Of a stretch of 64,000 nucleotides of DNA, positions 19,990 through 29,280 are shown one piece after another. The notes beneath the pieces were generated by a model. That model did not search any database, had not been told where the DNA came from, and saw only the letters and a program-made list of their open reading frames with translations. Position 1 is the first letter of the stretch. Each line of letters opens with the position of its first letter. Source of the stretch: Maribacter sp. (lineage in GTDB: Bacteria; Bacteroidota; Bacteroidia; Flavobacteriales; Flavobacteriaceae); the NCBI GenBank assembly GCA_024643345.1, contig JAHENB010000008.1, forward strand, positions 10,949-74,948, written 5' to 3'. The position numbers and the translations under genes are program-made.

Positions 19990-20089
19990 GAAAATCGGAC
20001 AGGTTTTGATCTCATCGGGCAAAACGGGCAAATATCTGAAGTATGCCATTGGTATGTTTTTGGCACGGATCGAATGGTCGGCACGCTAA
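19973..20089 (+). pseudogene. 5' fragment of a DUF6090-family gene
   Basis: MLKIFRKIGQVLISSGKTGKYLKYAIG then unrelated MFLARIEWSAR*; the first 27 aa match the DUF6090 N-terminus up to the start of the TM helix. Confidence 0.6.
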
Positions 20090-20739
20090 ACCATGACCGC
20101 CCTGTTCAGATACCGCCTGAACGGCAGCATTTCAAGATAAACCTGAATCACCTTCTCCTTAAAATCGGATTGCAATATTTCCGCTTTCGTCAAAGGATGC
20201 ACCACCGCAAAGGTTTTGTGTCGCAACAGATCGATATGGAGATGGTCATTGGAAAATCCCTTTGGGGCATTGGTCAGTTTTTCATCTTCATAAAGGGTCC
20301 CAAAGGTTTTTTGGAAAGCCGGTCTATTGAGGATCTTTTCCAATGCCTCCCCGTCATAGTCAATGGCCTCCCGAATATTCTTTAGGGTCTTGGATCCTGG
20401 CCGCCATAGTCCACCGGCCAAAAGCGATTCTTTAATTCCAATTTGGATATAGAAATCCCCGGTATTCGGCCTTTTGTCGACCCCTGCCCCAAAATGGTCC
20501 TTATAGGTGGGTTTATGGGGGTGGAACATCAAATTATTGTTGATACGGTTGACGCCCTTTTTCCCTGGGGTGGGATAGTATTCCTTATCCAAATGGGACA
20601 ATTCCACGTCCAGATCGTCCAACCAGCTTATGAAACCTTCCCGTACCTCTTGGTACCATTTCCGGTTTTGGTCCATCCACGCCTTGGAATTGTTTTGATC
20701 CAGGGCTTCAAGAAATTGAAAGAGGTTTTTAAAATCCAT
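20086..20739 (-). CDS. DUF2461 domain-containing protein
   Basis: MDFKNLFQFLEALDQNNSKAWMDQNRKWYQEVR..GVNRINNNLMFHPHKPTYKDHFGA; start trimmed from 20928 to 20739. Confidence 0.85.
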   Translation of the reverse strand: MDFKNLFQFLEALDQNNSKAWMDQNRKWYQEVREGFISWLDDLDVELSHLDKEYYPTPGKKGVNRINNNLMFHPHKPTYKDHFGAGVDKRPNTGDFYIQIGIKESLLAGGLWRPGSKTLKNIREAIDYDGEALEKILNRPAFQKTFGTLYEDEKLTNAPKGFSNDHLHIDLLRHKTFAVVHPLTKAEILQSDFKEKVIQVYLEMLPFRRYLNRAVMV

Positions 20740-20740
20740 A

Positions 20741-21547
20741 TTAAAAGCGATTGTCGCCATCCAAAAGATCGCCCAAACCGCCCAAAATACTTCCTTCCCC
20801 CTTGTCCTTGCCGCCGCCTTTGGGCGCCGCGGCCCATACCCGGCCAGCCAAACGACTGAATGGCAAGGACTGGATATATACAGTTCCCGGTCCCCGGAGG
20901 GTCGCAAAAAAGAGGCCTTCCCCTCCAAAAATGGTATTCTTGATCCCTCCTATGAATTCGATATCATAATCCACATCTTTGGTGAAACCCACGATACAGC
21001 CGGTATCGACCTTGAGCACTTCCCCTGGGGCCAAGACTTTCTTGGCCAGGGTACCGCCGGCATGTACAAAGGCCATGCCGTCTCCTTCAAGTTTTTCCAT
21101 GATAAATCCTTCCCCTCCGAAAAGGCCCCTGCCCAAACGCTTGGAGAATTCGATACCTATGGACACCCCTTTGGCCGCACAGAGAAAAGCATCTTTTTGA
21201 CAAATGAACCTGCCCTGGGTTTCCGATAGGTCAATCGGTAAAATTTTTCCGGGATAGGGCGAGGCGAAACTTACTTTCTTTTTACCATGACCGGTATTTA
21301 AAAAGGCGGTCATAAAAAGGCTTTCGCCGGTAAGCACCCTTTTGCCCGCCGAAAATATTTTCCCCAGCACGCTGTTGTCCTGGTTCGATCCGTCGCCGAA
21401 GATGGTGTCCATTTTGATGTCATTGTCCATCATCATAAAACTGCCGGCTTCCGCTACAACGGCCTCCTGGGGATCCAGTTCAATTTCGACATACTGCATT
21501 TCTTCCCCGTAAATATGATAGTCAATTTCGTGATTTGTGTTACCCAT
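20741..21547 (-). CDS. AIM24 / TIGR00266 family protein
   Basis: 268 aa; EAVVAEAGSFMMMDNDIKMDT.., GGEGFIMEKLEGDG, GGTLAKKVLAPGE. Confidence 0.88.
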   Translation of the reverse strand: MGNTNHEIDYHIYGEEMQYVEIELDPQEAVVAEAGSFMMMDNDIKMDTIFGDGSNQDNSVLGKIFSAGKRVLTGESLFMTAFLNTGHGKKKVSFASPYPGKILPIDLSETQGRFICQKDAFLCAAKGVSIGIEFSKRLGRGLFGGEGFIMEKLEGDGMAFVHAGGTLAKKVLAPGEVLKVDTGCIVGFTKDVDYDIEFIGGIKNTIFGGEGLFFATLRGPGTVYIQSLPFSRLAGRVWAAAPKGGGKDKGEGSILGGLGDLLDGDNRF

Positions 21548-21610
21548 ACTGAATCGATTTGTTTTTAATCTTATGCGTGTACATTATTTAGGTTCTGGCT
21601 TCTTCATCTA

Positions 21611-21817
21611 TCAACAACATGTATTGTTTTGCTGTATAGGTGGACATTTGACACTACCGTAGCTGCAAAATACACAACAGTCACCATGTCGTGGTTTTAA
21701 TACTTGCTTACAGTTTTTACACTCATAAAAATATTGGCAAGCATCTGTTGGCATAGTTTCTTCTTTTCTATGTCCGCAATTGGGGCAAGTAATCGTTGAA
21801 TTCAATATCACGTCCAT
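21611..21817 (-). CDS. GDCCVxC domain-containing metal-related small protein
   Basis: 68 aa Cys-rich; HGDCCVFCSYGSVKCPP. Confidence 0.85.
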   Translation of the reverse strand: MDVILNSTITCPNCGHRKEETMPTDACQYFYECKNCKQVLKPRHGDCCVFCSYGSVKCPPIQQNNTCC

Positions 21818-21818
21818 C

Positions 21819-22418
21819 TTATCTTGCCTTTTTATTTGTTACTGAATATCCTGTGCCGTTAATTGCTTTCTGAATTTGAGCAATGTTTATTTTTGAGTTG
21901 TCAAACACTACTATTGCGTTTTTCTTCTTATATGAGGCAGTTGATTTCAATATTCCTGAAAGTTTGTTCACTTCGTGGTTTAGGAGTTCTTCACAACCTG
22001 TACATGTCATTCCACTTATTGAAAATTCGACGGTCTGGACAATGGATTTGTCCACCACAATAATTTGCTTTTCTGTTTTTGGATAGAAAATGGAGGCATA
22101 GTATGGAAAGACAAGCATCAAAGCTGCCAAAAGGGTTATTATACTTAAAAACTTTTTGCTTTGAATAAATTTTGTTTTTTCTTCCCCCTCACAGTTGCAA
22201 TCAGTTTCCTTTTTTGGTTTGAGTTGCCGATACCAAGCAAAACCAAGTGCCAAAATTGTTAAACCGATAAAATAGGGCCTGAATTGTTCTAACCAGGAAA
22301 AGGTCGAAGCAATTCCGCTAGTTCCCACTATAAGAGCCATAACAGGGGTTATGCAACACAAGGAGGCAGCAATCGCTGTTAACAGGCCCCCACCGATAAA
22401 CTTGTTTCCCATCTTCAT
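21819..22418 (-). CDS. merTP: Mercuric transport fusion protein MerTP
   Basis: MerT-like TM region (SLCCITPVMALIVGTSG) fused to HMA domain (FSISGMTCTGCEELLNHEVNKL). Confidence 0.88.
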   Translation of the reverse strand: MKMGNKFIGGGLLTAIAASLCCITPVMALIVGTSGIASTFSWLEQFRPYFIGLTILALGFAWYRQLKPKKETDCNCEGEEKTKFIQSKKFLSIITLLAALMLVFPYYASIFYPKTEKQIIVVDKSIVQTVEFSISGMTCTGCEELLNHEVNKLSGILKSTASYKKKNAIVVFDNSKINIAQIQKAINGTGYSVTNKKAR

Positions 22419-22886
22419 TTGTTTACAAAATTACATTTTCCACTATTCAAATCAGACTGAAGCACAGGATATTAAATTTTCAATTTTGTGTACGTTCCTT
22501 AGATTCTGTTTTGATCTTAATGTTTTCCTATACATATCATAAGTATGGATCGCTTAATCATTGTTACAAAAATAAGGGCCCTATTTAAAAATAGTCCCCC
22601 GTACCATCCTTAAAATCCTTCGGAAATGGTGCTTCAGGCTTCGATGTTCCTAGGTCATAGGGTATTCAAACTTGTTTATCCTTGGCATGAACGATGTATT
22701 TGTTGGAAAGAAATTTTTGACAAATGAAATAGTGAAAAAAATAAAGCCATAATCACGAGTGACGGCCTGCCCGATTCTTGTTAAGTCTTAAGAGATAAGG
22801 TTTTATGTTCAAACTTCTAGAGCAATTTCAAATTTTGGATCATAATTATCGTACCTTATAAAGATTAATCCTAAACCAATCACATT

Positions 22887-23594
22887 ATGAAAAAATTAGT
22901 ATTCTTATTTAGCCTGCTGGTTGCCTGTGCGGTGAATGCCCAGGACAACTATTTTACGACGTATCGGTTTATCGTTGAACCACAGAACGTTGCCACCGTT
23001 CAGAAACTTGTGGAAGACTATTATTCAAAGAATAAACCCGAAGGCGTTTTTGTTCGCCTATTTGAAAACCATTTTCATGATGGGGGGAACATGGCCACCC
23101 ACGCCCTCGTTTTTACAGGCACACAGGAAGCGGTGGGCAATATGTATGCAGGCGGGCCCAATGATTCCTTTGCCCTCTTTTTGACCCGTCTCAACCAGCA
23201 TATCAAAGACGGTGCCGGTGCTATCATGGGGCGCGACCTTGCGGTTCATGGTGTCACAAACAACGAACGCTATCCCTTTCAGCGCTATTATATGTTGGAT
23301 GTGAAGGATACCGAGGCTTTTGACGCCGCCCACAACAAGTTACATGCCCAGCACACGCCCCCGGGGGTCATTGTGGATATGGGTAACATTATCTCAGGTC
23401 AGGCGCCAAACGGGCCCAACCGCTGGGTTATTGTAGGTTTCAAGGATATGAAGTCGGCCATGGGCGGAGTAAATTCCCTGCTCACCGGGAAAACCCTTGC
23501 AGACCGAGAGAAGGCATGGGATGAGTTCGTTGCCAGTAACGGTGGCGTGGAAGTATTGCGCACGGGGATGCGCATACTATTGGGTGCCTGGTAA
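22887..23594 (+). CDS. Secreted hypothetical protein (235 aa)
   Basis: N-terminal signal peptide MKKLVFLFSLLVACAVNAQ; no recognised domain. Confidence 0.75.
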   Translation: MKKLVFLFSLLVACAVNAQDNYFTTYRFIVEPQNVATVQKLVEDYYSKNKPEGVFVRLFENHFHDGGNMATHALVFTGTQEAVGNMYAGGPNDSFALFLTRLNQHIKDGAGAIMGRDLAVHGVTNNERYPFQRYYMLDVKDTEAFDAAHNKLHAQHTPPGVIVDMGNIISGQAPNGPNRWVIVGFKDMKSAMGGVNSLLTGKTLADREKAWDEFVASNGGVEVLRTGMRILLGAW

Positions 23595-23716
23595 CCCAAG
23601 GCTGGCGGCCTGATTCAAAAGCACAAAACTTTTGGTACATTAAATATGAAAGCCTATCAAAGAATCCTTTGGCAGGCTTTTTCTATGTGTAGATGTAATT
23701 TGCAAAAAACTTCGGA

Positions 23717-23887
23717 TCAGCTGTCCCGGCTCGATCCATCCCGGAAGATGGTGTCCATTGTAATCTCATTGTTCATCATCGTATTACTGCCCGCCTCGAC
23801 CACAATGGCTTCCAGGCCATCCGTTTCAATTTCGAAATGTTGCCTTTTTCCCTTATAAAAGTGACAGTCCAATTCGTGCGCGTTCAT
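23717..23887 (-). pseudogene. 5' fragment of a second AIM24-like gene
   Basis: MNAHELDCHFYKGKRQHFEIETDGLEAIVVEAGSNTMMNNEITMDTIFRDGSSRDS* aligns with residues ~1-60 of the intact AIM24 at 20741-21547. Confidence 0.8.
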
Positions 23888-23907
23888 TAGATTCAATTTT
23901 GATTTCA

Positions 23908-24717
23908 CTATTTTCCGAGTTTTAAAATCCTTGTTGCCCCTTGGATCACCAAAATAAAAACTATGGTTCCAATAATCAAATCGGGCTTGTTCGAGTTCAA
24001 CCAATGAACCAAAAGTGCGGCCATTATGACCCCCAGATTGATGATCACATCATTGGAAGTGAAAATCATGCTTGCTTTCATATGTGCTTCCTCTTTGCTT
24101 TTTGATTTTTGAAGTAAGTAAAGGCAGATTCCGTTGGCAATTAAGGCAAAAACCGAAACAATGATCATGGTAGAGAAGTCAGGAAGTTTTTCCACTCCAA
24201 AAAAGCGTCGTAATACTTCACCAAACCCGATGACAGCAAGTATGATTTGAAAATATCCCGCGAGTCTGGCGATTCTCTTTTTCCTTATCAATGTGCCACC
24301 GACCGCAAAAAGACTGATTCCATAGACAAACGAATCCGCAAGCATATCCAAACTATCGGCAACCAGTCCCATTGATTTGGCAATCAAACCGGTGGTCATT
24401 TCAATGATAAAAAAGACAAAGTTGATAGCGAGAACGGTAAGAAGTAGCTTTTTTTGATTAGAATTTTCTTCAAATTCTACTTGGTCGGTTTCTTCGGTTA
24501 TTAATTTATGTCCGCCTAAACCCAATGCAAGGATTGATTGCTCAATTGGATCCGTTGGACCAACATGAAAAACGGCCAATTTTCGATTCGGAATGTCAAA
24601 GTCAAGATGTTTTATGCTTGAAACTCCATCCAATGCCGTTCGGAGGAGGTTTTCCTCCGAAGGACAATCCATTTTCGGTATTTCAAATACCGTTTTTTTC
24701 ATTAGCACATTGGCCAC
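23908..24717 (-). CDS. CDF-type cation transporter with N-terminal HMA-like domain
   Basis: 269 aa; EIPKMDCPSEENLLRTAL HMA-like; SMGLVADSLDMLADSFVYGISLFAVG CDF signature. Confidence 0.85.
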   Translation of the reverse strand: MANVLMKKTVFEIPKMDCPSEENLLRTALDGVSSIKHLDFDIPNRKLAVFHVGPTDPIEQSILALGLGGHKLITEETDQVEFEENSNQKKLLLTVLAINFVFFIIEMTTGLIAKSMGLVADSLDMLADSFVYGISLFAVGGTLIRKKRIARLAGYFQIILAVIGFGEVLRRFFGVEKLPDFSTMIIVSVFALIANGICLYLLQKSKSKEEAHMKASMIFTSNDVIINLGVIMAALLVHWLNSNKPDLIIGTIVFILVIQGATRILKLGK

Positions 24718-24848
24718 CGCCCTTAAAAATTATAATTTAGTTTCAAAATACATTTTATGGATTAGTCTATTTCGTGTGCTTTCGTTTCTTTTTTGTCCTT
24801 TATGGTTTTGATGTGAGTTGCGCAAAGGCCTCAAGTGGTTACAAAGCA

Positions 24849-25328
24849 TTATAAAAAAGAAGCAAGCGCTTTCTTGAGTTCCTCCGGTTTTTGGGTTCCG
24901 ATAAGGTACTTGCCCCCATCTTTTAAATGTAGTGCCAATCCCTGGTTTCCTTTGATATTATATACCGTCCCATATTTGAAGCTGAGCCTGATCCCGTAGC
25001 CCACAAAGCGATATTTAATGATTTCGACCCTTTCGATGTCGTCCCATTTAAACTGTTTGCTAAAGAGGGGGATATATCGAATCGAGATGGTTTTTTCATC
25101 TATTTTGGTAATCAGGGTCATCGACCAAAAGAAAATACAGAACGCCAGCATACCAAAGGCAAAGACAATCAAGCCGATGTTCGACATGGGATGGTTTCCA
25201 AAAGGTTTTTTAAATAGGATCTGTTGAATGATCCCAAAAAGCGGGATGCTCATCGCAAAGAGCGATAGTAGCCAGAGGAAGGCCCTGCCAAACTGTTGTC
25301 TTTCCTTAAATAGCACAGATTTTTCCAT
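24849..25328 (-). CDS. Membrane protein with PH-like domain, hypothetical
   Basis: 159 aa, two TM segments then a beta-rich domain (IRYIPLFSKQFKWDDIERVEI). Confidence 0.6.
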   Translation of the reverse strand: MEKSVLFKERQQFGRAFLWLLSLFAMSIPLFGIIQQILFKKPFGNHPMSNIGLIVFAFGMLAFCIFFWSMTLITKIDEKTISIRYIPLFSKQFKWDDIERVEIIKYRFVGYGIRLSFKYGTVYNIKGNQGLALHLKDGGKYLIGTQKPEELKKALASFL

Positions 25329-25373
25329 CTCAATTATAACTGGCCCATCGGGGCAAATTTAGTAATATGGTCT

Positions 25374-25835
25374 TTATCCCTTCAATTTTACAGCCCACTC
25401 AAAATTGAAAGTGGAGACCACGATCCCGTCTTCATTGAGGCCAACCGAACGCATCCAGCAGGTTTGCCCCTCCCCCGTGGCAACGGTTTTAACAATGGCT
25501 TCTTTGATCAAATGGCCTTCTTCACAAGTGAAGGTGATCTTCCCTGTGGCCTTTTTCGAAAAATTGGCGTTGTTATTGGCCACCAACATGGATATGGACT
25601 TCCCGCTTTCCTGGATATGGTAGGTAGCCAAGGCACCTGTGCACAACTCTGCAGCCATGCCCTGAACCGCCCAAAACATCGATCTGAACGGATTTTGGTT
25701 GATCCATCGGTGGCGAACGGTCGATATGGCACAGTGAGAATCAATGGATTTTAGACGAACCCCGCACCACCAGGCGGCCGGTAATTTAAAAAAAGCAAAA
25801 GTATTGAACTTACCCGCAGTTATTGACATTTCCAA
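25374..25835 (-). CDS. DUF4442 hot-dog-fold thioesterase-like protein
   Basis: 153 aa; HRWINQNPFRSMFWAVQGMAAELCTGAL as in DUF4442. Confidence 0.7.
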   Translation of the reverse strand: MEMSITAGKFNTFAFFKLPAAWWCGVRLKSIDSHCAISTVRHRWINQNPFRSMFWAVQGMAAELCTGALATYHIQESGKSISMLVANNNANFSKKATGKITFTCEEGHLIKEAIVKTVATGEGQTCWMRSVGLNEDGIVVSTFNFEWAVKLKG

Positions 25836-25901
25836 GCATATTTGACTTAAAAGTATTGAAAATAATCGAATATTGAATTGTTAATTATTTGTTAATTATT
25901 A

Positions 25902-25922
25902 GTACTATGTGTTGCATAGTAC
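25902..25922. promoter_or_regulatory. Palindromic candidate operator overlapping a promoter -33 region
   Basis: GTACTATG-TGTTG-CATAGTAC perfect 8-bp arms; TATATTTG at 25936-25943 fits the Bacteroidota -7 consensus TAnnTTTG. Confidence 0.65.
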
Positions 25923-25962
25923 CTTCTTTTGGATATATATTTGTATAAGAAAATAACATGCC

Positions 25963-26445
25963 ATGACTAATACCTTATCAAAACACGAGCGAAACTTATC
26001 GGCCCTGATCCATGCCTCCACTTTTTCAAAGTTCTTTATCCCGTTTGGAAATTTTATTATTCCGTTGGTGCTATGGACCGCCAACAAAAAGGAATACGAA
26101 TTTGTGGATTACAATGGCAAGCAGGCGCTGAACTTCCAAATCAGTATGTTGTTGTATTCCATAGCATTGGGCATTATCAGTATTCCATTTATTATCGGCT
26201 TCTTTCCGGACCTTTTCGACTGGAATCATTTTGGCCTTAACGGTTTGAGCCATTATAATAATTTCAACCTGCATTTTGACCGCGAGGATTTTCATTTTGG
26301 CAAGTGGATGTTACCCATCGGTTTCGCTGGATTGGCCCAAGGGGCGCTGTGGATAGTGAATATCGTATATACGATTTTGGCTACGGTTAGAACCAATGAG
26401 GGACAGACCTTTCAATATCCCATCACCATAAACTTTATAAAATAA
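25963..26445 (+). CDS. DUF4870 domain-containing membrane protein
   Basis: HASTFSKFFIPFGNFIIPLVLWTANKKEYEFVDYNGKQALNFQISM. Confidence 0.88.
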   Translation: MTNTLSKHERNLSALIHASTFSKFFIPFGNFIIPLVLWTANKKEYEFVDYNGKQALNFQISMLLYSIALGIISIPFIIGFFPDLFDWNHFGLNGLSHYNNFNLHFDREDFHFGKWMLPIGFAGLAQGALWIVNIVYTILATVRTNEGQTFQYPITINFIK

Positions 26446-26942
26446 TGAAACGCCTTACCATCATAAAAAACTTCGCTTTCGTTCTATCGATCTTGGCCAT
26501 GGCCCTTACAATAAGTTCCTTTGTGGAAATAGATAAGGGAGCGAACCACCGGCAAAATGAAGATAAGGACTTATTTGAAACCATTTCCAAAATGGACAGC
26601 CTCTATTTCTCGGCCTATAACCATTGTGATCTTGCCACCCAGGCCTCAATGTTATCGGACAGTGTTGAGTTTTATCATGACCAAGGCGGTCTCTCCACTT
26701 CCAAAAAGGATATTTTGGAGAAGACCAAAGAAAATATATGCGGGAAGATCACCAGGGAAGTAGTCGCGGGCAGTATCGAGGTATATCCCATTAAAGACTA
26801 CGGCGCGGTGGAAATTGGAATGCACAAATTCCATAACAATCAGGAACCCACGGGGACCCCGTCACGTGCAAGCAAGTTTATCGTGATATGGCAACAGCAA
26901 AACAACAGTTGGCAAATGGCAAGGGTCATCAGCCTACATTAA
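26445..26942 (+). CDS. NTF2-like (DUF4440-type) protein
   Basis: 165 aa; signal region then FETISKMDSLYFSAYNHCDLATQASMLSDSVEFYHDQGG. Confidence 0.78.
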   Translation: MKRLTIIKNFAFVLSILAMALTISSFVEIDKGANHRQNEDKDLFETISKMDSLYFSAYNHCDLATQASMLSDSVEFYHDQGGLSTSKKDILEKTKENICGKITREVVAGSIEVYPIKDYGAVEIGMHKFHNNQEPTGTPSRASKFIVIWQQQNNSWQMARVISLH

Positions 26943-27017
26943 AAATGTGTCGATACAAAAATGGGTACTCATCACACCCGGTAATAGGAGTTTAACCATC
27001 AATCAAAATCAAACGGA

Positions 27018-27134
27018 ATGTTTATTCATCGATCAGAAAACGAACAGTTAACCCAAGCAGACGATCAGTTCAGAGGCATTGACAAAATCCCCCACATGAG
27101 TCGGTACTGCACCAAAATCAAAATGAAGTTATGA
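27018..27134 (+). CDS. Possible leader ORF (38 aa) overlapping padR
   Basis: MFIHRSENEQLTQADDQFRGIDKIPHMSRYCTKIKMKL* whose TGA overlaps the PadR start (ATGA at 27131-27134). Confidence 0.25.
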   Translation: MFIHRSENEQLTQADDQFRGIDKIPHMSRYCTKIKMKL

Positions 27135-27472
27135 ATGTAGAAAACACAAAAGCACAGATGCGCAAGGGGGTTTTGGAGTATTGCATTCTTTCCGTACTCA
27201 ATGGAAAGGACAAGTATGCCTCCGAAATTCTAGATACCCTGAAAGACGCAAAAATGCTCGTGGTAGAGGGTACGATCTATCCACTGCTCACTAGGTTAAA
27301 GAATGCGGGCTTGCTCAACTACCGTTGGGAAGAATCGACTTCAGGACCCCCAAGAAAGTACTATACTTTAACAGAGACCGGTAAACTGTTCCTTAAGGAA
27401 TTGGATACCACTTGGGATGAACTCAGAAATGCCACGAATCTGGTAACCAACACTAAAAAAAGTAAAAAATGA
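27131..27472 (+). CDS. PadR-family transcriptional regulator
   Basis: 113 aa; MRKGVLEYCILSVLNGKDKYASEILDTL..VVEGTIYPLLTRLKNAGLL. Confidence 0.92.
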   Translation: MNVENTKAQMRKGVLEYCILSVLNGKDKYASEILDTLKDAKMLVVEGTIYPLLTRLKNAGLLNYRWEESTSGPPRKYYTLTETGKLFLKELDTTWDELRNATNLVTNTKKSKK

Positions 27473-29217
27473 ACAAGACAGTAAACATAAATCTCGCCAA
27501 TATCCTTTTTCATATTGATGAAGATGCGTACAATAAAATGAGACGTTACCTGGAGGCCGTAAAACGATCCTTCACCAATACACCGGGGAGCGATGAAATA
27601 TTGGCAGACATAGAGGCACGCATCGCTGAACTTTTCCATGAAAAGTTACAGGACGAACGACAGGTCATTACCCAAAAAGAGGTAGATGAGGTCATCGCCA
27701 TTATGGGGCAACCCGAAGATTATATGGTCGATGAAGACATCTTTGAAGATGAGCCCAGGTCCGCAACGGGCCAAGAGACAAAAAGGGTCAAAAAACTGTA
27801 TCGCGACACCGAGAACAAATATGTGGCCGGCGTATCCGCAGGCTTGGCGCACTATTTCAATGTGGAGCCCGTATGGATACGCCTCGCCTGGATCTTGCTC
27901 ACCGTTGGTTCCAGCGGAGGGTTTATTTTGATCTACGGGTTGCTTTGGATTTTGATACCGGAAGCGGTGACCACCTCCCAAAAACTCGATATGCGCGGTG
28001 AAGCCGTTAATATCAGCAATATAGAGCGAAAGGTAAAGGAAGGTTTTGAAGAGATGGCCGATAAGATCAAAAGTGTCGACTATGATAAGGTAGGGAACAA
28101 AGTGAAGGATAGCGGTAAGACCTTTTTCGATACCGTTGGCGATATCATAATGTTCCTCTTCAAAATTGTTGGTAAATTTATCGGTATCATCCTTATCATT
28201 ATAGGTGCAGCAACCATTATCGGGCTATTCATCGGTATGCTCACCGTAGGGGCGCTCGACTGGATCCATTTGCCGGGCGTTGATTTTTATGACATGGTCA
28301 ATGCCACCAATACCCCGGTCTGGATCGTTTCGTTAATGGCCTTTTTTGCGATTGGCATTCCCTTTTTCTTTCTGCTTTACCTAGGCCTGAAAATCTTGGT
28401 GACCAACTTAAAATCCATCGGGAACATCGCCAAATTTTCCTTATTGGGCCTTTGGTTGATCTCGATCATCGCCTTGATCGTCATGGGCGTTCGGCAGGCC
28501 GCTGCACATGCCTATACGGGCAGTGTTACCCAAGGTGAGGAACTCTATATGGAAAACCTTCAAGATACCCTGAACATTGAATTGGTGTCTTCATCGTTCG
28601 AATATGCCGACCATAGGAACGTGAGCGTGGATGGGATGACCATCAGTACGGATGAAAATGGGGCTGAAGTCTTCGTTTCCAAGGATGTAAGGTTCAATAT
28701 CAAAAAATCGAAGGACTCACTGGTCAGGATCGAAGTGCGCAAAGAAGCAAACGGCCCCTCGTTCAACGAGGCCAAGGCCACTTCGGAGAAGATCGTCTAT
28801 GGTTATGAAATGGAAGGTAATACGCTGCTTTTAGACGACTTCCTGACCACGGCAAGGGAAAACAAGTTCATGGACCAAGAGGTGCGCGCCAATCTTTATT
28901 TACCCGCCGGTACCCTCTTTGGCCTCACCGTCGGAAACAGCAACCGATGCTGGTCGATACGTTCGGAAAACGATCAGGACATGGACGGGTGCGAAGTGTC
29001 CAAATACCTTTGGAAAATGGGTTCCGACGGCGAAATGGACTGCCTCAACTGTCCGGAAAGCAATGACAACGGGGAAAATCAAAATGAAAATAACCGTGTG
29101 ATCATCAACGAAGATGGAATAGACATCAACATCAGGGATAATGGGGAATCCTTTAAAATGAAAATAGATGAAAACGGTGTTGACATCAAGGCCAAGGACA
29201 GTGAAAACAATCGATAA
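27469..29217 (+). CDS. PspC domain-containing membrane protein
   Basis: 582 aa; KKLYRDTENKYVAGVSAGLAHYFNVEPVWIRLAWILLTV. Confidence 0.9.
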   Translation: MNKTVNINLANILFHIDEDAYNKMRRYLEAVKRSFTNTPGSDEILADIEARIAELFHEKLQDERQVITQKEVDEVIAIMGQPEDYMVDEDIFEDEPRSATGQETKRVKKLYRDTENKYVAGVSAGLAHYFNVEPVWIRLAWILLTVGSSGGFILIYGLLWILIPEAVTTSQKLDMRGEAVNISNIERKVKEGFEEMADKIKSVDYDKVGNKVKDSGKTFFDTVGDIIMFLFKIVGKFIGIILIIIGAATIIGLFIGMLTVGALDWIHLPGVDFYDMVNATNTPVWIVSLMAFFAIGIPFFFLLYLGLKILVTNLKSIGNIAKFSLLGLWLISIIALIVMGVRQAAAHAYTGSVTQGEELYMENLQDTLNIELVSSSFEYADHRNVSVDGMTISTDENGAEVFVSKDVRFNIKKSKDSLVRIEVRKEANGPSFNEAKATSEKIVYGYEMEGNTLLLDDFLTTARENKFMDQEVRANLYLPAGTLFGLTVGNSNRCWSIRSENDQDMDGCEVSKYLWKMGSDGEMDCLNCPESNDNGENQNENNRVIINEDGIDINIRDNGESFKMKIDENGVDIKAKDSENNR

Positions 29218-29280
29218 TTACGGTTGGGACACGTATTTCAACAATTCGGTAAACCAAAGTGGCATACCACACAATGAAAC

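Noticed and set aside
22590-22680. Minus-strand open frame reading IPYDLGTSKPEAPFPKDFKDGTGDYF*, possibly a gene remnant
   Set aside because: Looks protein-like but too short and not assignable to a family.
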